Source of the DNA: a virus
Length of the DNA stretch: 44,661 bases
Virus record (IMG/VR): IMGVR_UViG_3300037155_000209
Coordinates: 1 to 44,661 of that record
Direction: 5' to 3' (one strand)
The position numbers were made by a program, and so were the translations under genes. Shown one piece after another: positions 40,103 through 44,661 of this stretch; the stretch's first letter is position 1; every line of letters begins with the position of its first letter. Below the pieces are notes generated by a model. It made no database searches. It was not told where the DNA came from and saw only the letters and a program-made list of their open reading frames with translations.

Positions 40103-40132
40103 AATCAAAAAGCGTAACGAAACCGCATATTG

Positions 40133-40642
40133 TTACCTCTTTATAAGGCCCGCTGTGAGGGTTACGGGCACCCTCCGACGGGCGCCGATGTTCTCTTTAC
40201 CAGGCTTCTGCACGTACCCAGTGAAAGTCTGCTCGGCAGGCAGCGCAATTGCTACCCCATCGGCGTTGAAAGGCGCGACGCCTGTGGGAAATGGTGCGTA
40301 CTGACGCCCGGGGGCACGCGCTGCCGACGGCAGGTAGCTTTCGATGTAGCCGGTGTGCTTGATCTGTTCGTTGGGTCGGTCGAAGAGCTCGGCTAAAACA
40401 GCCGGCTTCTGTTTGCGAACCTTGATCGTCTTCCATCGCTCCGCGGTCTGCGCTCTGCGCTCGTAGGTACAAATCTTCCGCACCGTCGTCAGCGCCACGT
40501 TGAACTCGCGGGAGATTTTCCTATAGCCAACCCCGTCGTCCTCGTGGCGGTCGCGCATCAGGTCGACCACGGCGTCGGAAATGAGCGCGTTGTGGTGCGT
40601 CTCGCCGATCCTCCGCCCGCGCTCGTTCACCGCAACCATCAC
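40133..40642 (-). CDS. HTH DNA-binding regulator, 169 aa
   Basis: ATG at 40642 (MVAVNERGRRIGETHHNALISD) is preferred; the frame continues upstream to a TTG through a promoter-like and palindromic region. The HTH is HEDDGVGYRKISREFNVALTTVRKICTYERR (about residues 33-63), of the type seen in phage regulators and resolvase C-termini. The remainder is basic and Pro-rich, ending LTAGLIKR. Divergently arranged with the ribbon-helix-helix gene at 40885; the pair forms the likely control switch. Confidence 0.7.
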   Translation of the reverse strand: MMVAVNERGRRIGETHHNALISDAVVDLMRDRHEDDGVGYRKISREFNVALTTVRKICTYERRAQTAERWKTIKVRKQKPAVLAELFDRPNEQIKHTGYIESYLPSAARAPGRQYAPFPTGVAPFNADGVAIALPAEQTFTGYVQKPGKENIGARRRVPVTLTAGLIKR

Positions 40643-40662
40643 ACGTGACGCAAGGCTGGAGG

Positions 40663-40682
40663 CCCGCGCGGATCCGCGCGGG
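40663..40682. promoter_or_regulatory. Perfect 20-bp palindrome in the HTH gene leader
   Basis: CCCGCGCGGA with its exact reverse complement; no loop. It lies between the -10 box at 40686-40691 and the ATG at 40642, so it would be transcribed. May be an operator for self-regulation or a hairpin at the mRNA 5' end. Confidence 0.65.
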
Positions 40683-40685
40683 ACT

Positions 40686-40715
40686 TGTATATATATGTCG
40701 AGCAATAAGGTTCAA
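40686..40715 (-). promoter_or_regulatory. Promoter for the HTH regulator
   Basis: On the minus strand: TTGAAC (40715-40710), 18-bp spacer, TATACA (40691-40686). Fair match to sigma-70. The region is AT-rich compared with its surroundings. Confidence 0.5.
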
Positions 40716-40770
40716 GTGTGCACTATTTAGATGTTCGTGTCCGTGATCAGGGCACGTTTGCGCCTGCCAC

Positions 40771-40780
40771 TGTTGCGCTA
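40771..40780 (+). repeat. TGTTGCGCTA direct repeat, copy 1 (copy 2 at 40863-40872)
   Basis: The same 10 bp occurs at 40771-40780 and 40863-40872, 92 bp apart, in the region between the two divergent regulators. Copy 2 overlaps the -10 box of the plus-strand promoter. Candidate operator sites. Confidence 0.5.
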
Positions 40781-40847
40781 TGGCGCGCCAAACGCGCGCA
40801 GGTGTACCCTTTCCTGCCCCTCGCAAAGCTGGAGCCACAAAGGTAAC

Positions 40848-40876
40848 TTGACACCTGTCGCATGTTGCGCTACATT
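40848..40876 (+). promoter_or_regulatory. Strong promoter for the ribbon-helix-helix operon
   Basis: TTGACA (40848-40853), 17-bp spacer, TACATT (40871-40876), 8 nt to the ATG at 40885. Almost identical in -35, spacing and -10 region to the promoter at 13037-13065. Near-leaderless. Confidence 0.75.
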
Positions 40877-40884
40877 CTGTAGAC

Positions 40885-41085
40885 ATGAAGCCCAAGCCAC
40901 AAAAGCCTGCAACCTCGACGCCTGTGTCGATACGTATCAATCCGGATACGCGCGCGCTGCTCGATTACCTCATCGAGCGCACTGGCCTGAAAGATGCCCA
41001 GATCATTCGCCTGGCTATCAAACGGCTGAGCGAGTTGGAGGCTCAGAACCTTCGCAGCGTAAAGAGCGCAACACGCGCGAAGTAG
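40885..41085 (+). CDS. Ribbon-helix-helix DNA-binding protein, 66 aa
   Basis: Basic N-terminus (MKPKPQKP), then the Arc/CopG-type core: strand TPVSIRINPDTR, helix ALLDYLIERTGL, KDAQ turn, helix IIRLAIKRLSELE. Dimers of such proteins insert the strand pair into the major groove. Placed first in the plus-strand operon and divergent from the HTH gene. It is a candidate repressor acting on the TGTTGCGCTA repeats or the TTACGGGTACC motifs. Confidence 0.75.
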   Translation: MKPKPQKPATSTPVSIRINPDTRALLDYLIERTGLKDAQIIRLAIKRLSELEAQNLRSVKSATRAK

Positions 41086-41161
41086 GAACTTTCACGCCCC
41101 GCTCCCTTCGCGCCAACGAAGACGCGGGCCAGCCGCAACAGAGCCTTAAGAGGAGGCCCCA

Positions 41162-41545
41162 ATGCACACCCGCCAAGGTGTTGCCGTACCCGCGCAACCC
41201 AATCATAACCCCGACCAGGCAATTCAGGACCTTCGCGCAGCGCTCGCGCCCCACTGGGCGCCGCTCGAGAAGCTCTGCCCGCCCGGCCTGTGCGAGCAGT
41301 TCATGTACATGGGCTTGGTCGACGGAATCTACCTCTACAAACACGTTGACTCGCGCCGCTATCTGAACGTCGACGTTTCCGGCGCCACGTACGCCTACAA
41401 CCCCCAAAGCTCCCGCTACGAGCCCTGCACCGTCGCCGCGGCCATGCAGTCGCTCGCGCAGCGCCAGCCCCTCACGAGCCTCTTCACGCCTTCCGAGTCC
41501 GCCACCTTAATGTCCGTGATCGCGACCGCGAAGGTGCGGGCATGA
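41162..41545 (+). CDS. Phage protein of unknown function, 127 aa
   Basis: ATG after AGGAGG (41151-41156). Mid part: CPPGLCEQFMYMGLVDGIYLYKHVDSRRYLNVD then a Tyr-rich turn (ATYAYNPQSSRYEP). The pattern is common in plus-strand small-gene operons of such phages. Stop overlaps the next gene's ATG (ATGA). Function unknown. Confidence 0.55.
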   Translation: MHTRQGVAVPAQPNHNPDQAIQDLRAALAPHWAPLEKLCPPGLCEQFMYMGLVDGIYLYKHVDSRRYLNVDVSGATYAYNPQSSRYEPCTVAAAMQSLAQRQPLTSLFTPSESATLMSVIATAKVRA

Positions 41546-41786
41546 ACCTCCAACGTCGGGCGAGACTCCAGCAGCGCCTCTGCGACAGCTTTAATGCAGG
41601 CAACCAGGTCGGGACGGTCTGCCGTTACTGGACCGGAGTGCGAGAGGGCGACGGCAAGATAGCACGACTCGCTCTCTGGCTCTCATGCTAGGCGGCCACA
41701 CTGCTGTCGTGTGGCTAGAAGGCGAGGCTGGTTGCGTCGCCCTCTCGCACATTGATATCTCTCCGAGGAAGGCGGTGCGGCCATGA
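41542..41786 (+). pseudogene. Frameshifted small gene, about 81 codons
   Basis: ATG at 41542 overlaps the previous stop. The first frame runs MNLQRRARLQQRLCDSFNAG, VGTVCRYWTGVREGDG and stops at 41690 after 49 codons. The sensible continuation is in another frame, LGGHTAVVWLEGEAGCVALSHID, ending in a TGA (41784-41786) that overlaps the next ATG exactly as a live operon gene would. The shift lies near 41650-41680. The total of 245 nt is not a multiple of three, so an indel (or frameshifting) is needed. An ATG at 41685 could restart the second part as a 33-residue peptide. Confidence 0.65.
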
Positions 41787-42154
41787 ACCAGGTCATCCCG
41801 ATCGGGACCTTCGCCCGGCTCGTCGCCGCGCGAGCTCGCCGCGCCCTCTCAACCAAAGTGCAGCGGCCGGCTGCAACTCCGGCGGCGAACGCCTGCGCCG
41901 GCAGCTGCGCACACGTCCCCGACCAGGTCTGGAGCGCTCTGGAAGCCGTCTACCCGCGCTTTGCGCTCGAGGGGCCTGGCTGCCGCCAGGCCCTCGCTGC
42001 TCTCTTCGCTCCAGTCATGGCTGCACAAGGCTGGCGGTTCTGCCGGTGCTATCACCGCACCGGCCTCGCCGAGCACCGCTTCATCTGCCACTTAGTCAAC
42101 ATCCCCGCCGCTAACGCTGCGGCCGATGCCCTGAAGGAAGAGGGTGCGCTATGA
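41783..42154 (+). CDS. Phage protein of unknown function, 123 aa
   Basis: MNQVIPIGTFARLVAARARR, a basic N-terminus; then Ala/Pro-rich and a C-terminal domain with Cys and His (CRQALAAL, RFCRCYHRTGLAEHRFICHLVNI) that could bind metal. ATGA overlaps at both ends place it in the same translation-coupled operon. Confidence 0.55.
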   Translation: MNQVIPIGTFARLVAARARRALSTKVQRPAATPAANACAGSCAHVPDQVWSALEAVYPRFALEGPGCRQALAALFAPVMAAQGWRFCRCYHRTGLAEHRFICHLVNIPAANAAADALKEEGAL

Positions 42155-42384
42155 ACGCTCAGCCCACCAACCTGCTACTCTCGCCCTACGCCATGTACTC
42201 GCGGGAATTCACCGGCGCCGGCGCTCTCAAACACTCGCGTTATTGTCACGGGTTCTTCGGGCGCAGGGATCTGCGCTGCGCTCGCTGCCTCGAGCTGCTT
42301 CACGGATCCGCCCCGCGCGGGTCCGGACACGAAAGCACGAAAGCACGAATGCTCGATCAACTGCAAAGGAGGTTTTCCTGGTGA
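42151..42384 (+). CDS. Small Cys/His protein, 77 aa
   Basis: MNAQPTNLLLSPYAMYSREF; HSRYCHGFFGRRDLRCARCLELLHG contains C-x(10-12)-C-x2-C with flanking His, a zinc-finger-like set. The same CxxC-x(2)-L-L-H-G ending occurs in the gene at 42791 (CEKCWNLLHG), so the two share a motif. Stop overlaps the GTG of the receiver-like gene. Confidence 0.55.
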   Translation: MNAQPTNLLLSPYAMYSREFTGAGALKHSRYCHGFFGRRDLRCARCLELLHGSAPRGSGHESTKARMLDQLQRRFSW

Positions 42385-42794
42385 GGCCCGCAAGGAGAAT
42401 TCTGTTGGCTGGCAACTACGAGTTTCGGGTGGGCCTGCTGAGCTACCTGCTTCGGACCTATAGCTACGCTGTGACCACAGCGGACACCGCCGACGAGGCC
42501 GAGCAGCTGATGCTGCAGACGCCGGCGACGTTTGACTTGCTGTTGGTGACCTGGCCACTCAAGGGCGCCGAGGCGCTGCTGAAGCGGGCCAAGGCGATCA
42601 GCCCGTACACCGGCAGGCTACTCGTTGCGCAGGACGACGCACTCGAGCCGTCAGGCTGGACGGCCGACTCGACAATCTCCAGCTCCCAATACTCCAGCGA
42701 AGCGATCCTGGACCGCGTCGCGGCGTTGACCGCGCGCAAACGCGGCCCGCGGCCGCGGCTTAAGGTGACGCCCGAAAGGAAGGCGACGGCTTGA
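42381..42794 (+). CDS. Pseudo-receiver (REC-like) protein, 137 aa
   Basis: GTG start at 42381 is chosen because AGGAGG lies 9 nt before it, although the frame is open further upstream. The order of a response-regulator receiver is visible: RRILLAGNYEFRVGLLSYLLRTYSYAVTTADTADEAEQLM and FDLLLVTWPLKGAEALL. The acidic pair after strand 1 is G-N (11-12), and the phospho-acceptor Asp is Thr57. So it cannot be phosphorylated in the usual way. The basic tail (RKRGPRPRLKVTPERK) could touch nucleic acid. A decoy or regulatory partner role is inference. Confidence 0.65.
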   Translation: MRPARRILLAGNYEFRVGLLSYLLRTYSYAVTTADTADEAEQLMLQTPATFDLLLVTWPLKGAEALLKRAKAISPYTGRLLVAQDDALEPSGWTADSTISSSQYSSEAILDRVAALTARKRGPRPRLKVTPERKATA

Positions 42795-42982
42795 CCCTGA
42801 AAGCTGCAGCGGCTGAGTATTCGAAGAGGTTCAAGCTCCGGCCGGATCCCATTACCGGGCGGCTGATCTGCGAGAAGTGTTGGAACCTGCTGCATGGGAA
42901 CGAACGCCGCCCATTCTGCAAGCATCCGTCTTGCCAGTGCTTCTACAAAGACCGGAAGCCGAAGGCTATCGACCGAGTTTAA
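42791..42982 (+). CDS. Zinc-binding small protein, 63 aa
   Basis: TTG start overlapping the previous stop (TTGA). ICEKCWNLLHGN and CKHPSCQCFY give four or five cysteines and histidines for one or two zinc ions. Basic C-terminus. Similar CxxC-LLHG motif in the gene at 42151. Confidence 0.6.
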   Translation: MTLKAAAAEYSKRFKLRPDPITGRLICEKCWNLLHGNERRPFCKHPSCQCFYKDRKPKAIDRV

Positions 42983-43001
42983 TAAAGCGAAGGGAGACAC
43001 A

Positions 43002-43304
43002 GTGGAAAGTACTATCACAAAGGGAACCTATGTAATTGTGCGAACGTACAGCGCCGGCGTTTTTGCCGGTACGCTTGTGGCCAGAGATAGTCGTGAAGTT
43101 GAACTGAGCGACGCGCGCAGGCTTTGGTATTGGTCTGGTGCGGCGTCGCTTTCGGAGCTCGCCATGCGCGGAGTGTCTAAACCTGCAAACTGCAAATTCC
43201 CGATTGCAGTCAACAAAGTGCTGCTACTTGAAGCGGTCGAGATTGTGCCCGTCACTCCCGTCGCGCGCAAGAGCATTGAGGCGGTCAAGCCGTGGACAGC
43301 TTGA
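43002..43304 (+). CDS. DUF6948-type phage protein, 100 aa
   Basis: GTG at 43002 follows AGGGAG. ITKGTYVIVRTYSAGVFAGTLVARDSREVELSDARRLWYWSGAASLSELAMRGVSKPANCKFP and the PVTPVARKSIEAVKPW end agree with the small family I know as DUF6948, an SH3-like phage domain of unknown role. It is the last clear gene before the hexamer array, which starts 11 bp after its stop. Confidence 0.7.
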   Translation: MESTITKGTYVIVRTYSAGVFAGTLVARDSREVELSDARRLWYWSGAASLSELAMRGVSKPANCKFPIAVNKVLLLEAVEIVPVTPVARKSIEAVKPWTA

Positions 43305-43552
43305 CCGAAAAAATTTCCGGGTCCGGGTACGGGGACGGGTCCGGGTCCGGGGACGGGTCCGGGTCCGGGGACGGGTCCGGGGACGGGTCCGGGTCCGGGT
43401 ACGGGTACGGGTCCGGGTACGGGGACGGGTCCGGGGACGGGTACGGGTACGGGTCCGGGTACGGGGACGGGTCCGGGGACGGGTCCGGGGACGGGTCCGG
43501 GTACGGGTACGGGTCCGGGGACGGGTCCGGGGACGGGTCCGGGGACGGGTAA
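43292..43552 (+). CDS. Possible Gly-Ser/Tyr/Asp repeat protein, 86 aa
   Basis: A GTG at 43292, overlapping the previous gene's end by 13 bp, opens a frame VDSLTEKI, then 39 repeats of (S/Y/D)-G, then TAA directly at the array end. Only the three codons TCC, TAC and GAC alternate with GGG; the fourth combination, GCC, is absent, which hints at coding selection. Similar GSGYGDG-type proteins exist in other phages as far as I recall. The start has no strong ribosome site; it may be an artefact of the repeat. Confidence 0.35.
   Translation: MDSLTEKISGSGYGDGSGSGDGSGSGDGSGDGSGSGYGYGSGYGDGSGDGYGYGSGYGDGSGDGSGDGSGYGYGSGDGSGDGSGDG
43316..43549. repeat. Array of 39 hexamers, (TCC or TAC or GAC)GGG
   Basis: Exactly 39 units of 6 bp, 234 bp, no irregular unit. 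Bordered by short A/T tracts in inverted orientation: CGAAAAAATTT on the left and AAATTTTTCG on the right. Each unit has GGG or GGGG, so the plus strand has 39 G-runs. GTCC and GGAC cores can pair and GTAC is self-complementary, so both strands may fold. Lies between convergent gene ends (43304 and 43655). Confidence 0.95.
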
Positions 43553-43563
43553 ATTTTTCGCGG

Positions 43564-43581
43564 GCCTGCCGGTCGGCAGGC
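43564..43581. terminator. Hairpin at the convergent gene junction
   Basis: GCCTGCC-GGTC-GGCAGGC, perfect arms. On the minus strand it is followed by CCGCGAAAAATTT, not a clean U-run. Together with the array it may stop readthrough between the two opposed operons. Confidence 0.45.
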
Positions 43582-43654
43582 TCGCTACCCACAAACGTTG
43601 CCGTGAGGACCGGTGCCGCGGCAGTTGTAAAAGACTGGAAGCTGGCCGCCGCGC

Positions 43655-43861
43655 TTAAGTTTCGGTCGACGTCTCCAGCGCTTCCAGCGTGTCGGCGATG
43701 AACGCCTGGACTTTGAGAAGCACGCGCGTTTGGTCCCCTCTGTCCAGGTCTGTGAGTGCGATCTGGATCTCAGTGCGAAGCGCTTGCGCGAGCCGAGTGT
43801 TGAGCTCTTCCGTGGCCGCCGGCGCGCGGTTTGAGTTGCGGGCTGGGATGCGGTAGGTCAT
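43655..43861 (-). CDS. Small helical protein, 68 aa
   Basis: MTYRIPARNSNRAPAATEELNTRLAQALRTEIQIALTDLDRGDQT then a second helix ending LEALETSTET. ATG overlaps the previous gene's end (ATGA at 43858-43861). Acidic C-terminus. Function unknown. Confidence 0.55.
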   Translation of the reverse strand: MTYRIPARNSNRAPAATEELNTRLAQALRTEIQIALTDLDRGDQTRVLLKVQAFIADTLEALETSTET

Positions 43862-44310
43862 GCTCTAACAGGTGCGTCGGGCTCGCTCAGCATGTACTCC
43901 TTAAACTTCGCCACGCACAATGGGTTCGAACAAACTGTGCGCTCGGCGCCTATCCACGAGCACCCGTCAGGGCATGCGCGCTGGTCGGTGCATTTGCAGT
44001 AGCGGCAGACGCCGCTGGCCGGTCTCGGCAGCTCTTCGTATGCCTGGGCTCCAAGCCCCTCGACAAAGTCGCGGTGCGAGATGTGGACCACCTGGCACAG
44101 TATCAGCATAGGGCGACTGGCGCCCGGCCCACTGCGGCCGTCTTGGCGCGTCATCACAATGCCTACTTTGATCGCAGGCTCCCCATGCGTACCCGCTAGC
44201 GCCTCGTCCATCGAAAAGGACTCCACTAGCCCGTTGCGGACCAGATACTGCTCGCCGTGGCGCTCAATCACCAGCACCACATCTCCTGCCTTGATTCCTG
44301 TGGTTCTCAT
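43858..44310 (-). CDS. Phage protein with C-terminal cysteine finger, 150 aa
   Basis: ATG at 44310 (MRTTGIKAGDVVLVIERHGEQYLV) is chosen because it overlaps the stop of a small upstream gene; a longer open frame to 44463 reads across that gene. N-half is an SH3-like barrel. The C-terminus carries VCRYCKCTDQRACPDGCSW then CSNPLC, the C-x2-C-x-CT-x3-ACP-x-GCSW finger seen at the ends of many phage proteins. Probably binds one or two zinc ions. Confidence 0.65.
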   Translation of the reverse strand: MRTTGIKAGDVVLVIERHGEQYLVRNGLVESFSMDEALAGTHGEPAIKVGIVMTRQDGRSGPGASRPMLILCQVVHISHRDFVEGLGAQAYEELPRPASGVCRYCKCTDQRACPDGCSWIGAERTVCSNPLCVAKFKEYMLSEPDAPVRA

Positions 44311-44420
44311 CGGTAGCACCCGTCTTTGCGCCCTATCCACCCGCACACAGCGCACTGGGATACTCCCAAGCCAGCAGGGTTCGTAGCCGTCTCGGGCCGC
44401 AATTCCCAAACAGGCCTCAT
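44307..44420 (-). CDS. Very small Cys protein, 37 aa
   Basis: MRPVWELRPETATNPAGLGV then SQCAVCGWIGRKDGCYR. One CxxC plus a later Cys. TGA overlaps the ATG of the next gene. The longer frame that crosses it has poor composition, supporting this one. No strong ribosome site, so confidence is moderate. Confidence 0.5.
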   Translation of the reverse strand: MRPVWELRPETATNPAGLGVSQCAVCGWIGRKDGCYR

Positions 44421-44463
44421 GACATGCAATGAATAAATAGCCCACCGCCTGCCCACCCAACAT

Positions 44464-44661
44464 TTAAGTCTTTGCCGCATCGCTTCCCTCCTTATTGAAC
44501 AGTCCCAACTGCGGGTTCGGTCTGACTGACTCTCGCGGCCGGTTCAAGCAATCAAGGCACGGCCCAACTCTGCGATCGTCGATCCTGTGCTGCGTCTGCT
44601 TGCCACACTTCGGGCACCAGGCCGACGCGCTCACCGTGTTGCGCGTGTAGTGTTGGCTCAT
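44464..44661 (-). CDS. Zinc-ribbon phage protein, 65 aa
   Basis: Begins MSQHYTRNTVSASAWCPKCGKQTQHRIDD with the ATG as the last three bases of the window, and has a second pair CLDC, a classic four-Cys ribbon of a family widespread in phages. The end is a Pro/Asn-rich tail. Upstream control is outside the window. Confidence 0.65.
   Translation of the reverse strand: MSQHYTRNTVSASAWCPKCGKQTQHRIDDRRVGPCLDCLNRPRESVRPNPQLGLFNKEGSDAAKT

Noticed and set aside
42144-42380. N-terminal extension of the receiver-like gene
   Set aside because: The open frame upstream of GTG 42381 is basic low-complexity sequence overlapping two other genes; an AGGAGG site supports the later start.
43316-43549. CRISPR-like array
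   Set aside because: Units are 6 bp with no spacers, and no cas genes are present.
43028-43594. Long minus-strand and other-frame open frames through the hexamer array (Pro-Gly/Val and Arg-rich)
   Set aside because: Any frame through this repeat is open; they also cross the antisense of the DUF6948-type gene.
44310-44463. Upstream extension of the cysteine-finger gene (start at 44463)
   Set aside because: It overlaps a better small frame (44307-44420) whose stop overlaps the ATG at 44310.

Overview
The window is most of a temperate, short-tailed phage (podovirus) genome, apparently a prophage, joined on its left to a host gene. Positions 1-1989 are the 3' part of a TonB-dependent receptor. 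The host style of that gene, the GC-rich composition and the many small phage families suggest an Acidobacteriota (Terriglobia-like) host. That assignment is inferred from style, not proven. The right end of the phage lies beyond the window, and I could not identify an att site.

Layout. 2.1-4.4 kb: a frameshifted PD-(D/E)XK nuclease and small accessory genes (HTH protein, ASCH protein, zinc ribbon), followed by about 840 bp without convincing genes. 5.3-7.8 kb: accessory genes including a SprT-like metallopeptidase. 7.8-9.75 kb: lysis module (two related small membrane proteins, T4-type lysozyme, spanin-like protein). 9.8-12.8 kb: tailspike and T7-type tail fibre. 13.1-13.4 kb: an oppositely oriented membrane-protein gene with its own promoter. 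13.45-35.7 kb: late morphogenesis genes on the minus strand. These are a 2634-residue polyvalent internal protein, two more internal/ejection-type proteins, nozzle and adaptor tail proteins, a Bbp16-type cement protein, major capsid protein, scaffold, Bbp19-type protein, capsid staple and portal. They are most like the Bordetella phage BPP-1 morphogenesis module. GNAT and terminase genes follow, up to 39.2 kb. 39.2-43.3 kb: a short tyrosine recombinase, an HTH regulator and, across a divergent promoter region, a ribbon-helix-helix regulator leading a plus-strand operon of small overlapping genes. 43.3-43.55 kb: an array of exactly 39 hexamers. 43.65-44.66 kb: small zinc-finger genes on the minus strand.

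How it fits together. The minus-strand late operon is interrupted by plus-strand cassettes (13.07, 31.2-32.0 and 36.2-37.0 kb). The first two look like morons: consensus-like -10 boxes lie exactly 7 nt before the start codon, so the mRNAs would be leaderless. A motif, TTACGGGTACC, recurs in intergenic regions. The most striking feature is a perfect 33-bp inverted repeat that brackets the giant gene. One copy is its start. The other is the in-frame 3' end of the convergent membrane-protein gene. Inversion between them would fuse the membrane protein to the giant protein in frame. Even without inversion, a periplasm-facing tail on the membrane protein would display the giant protein's N-terminal peptide.
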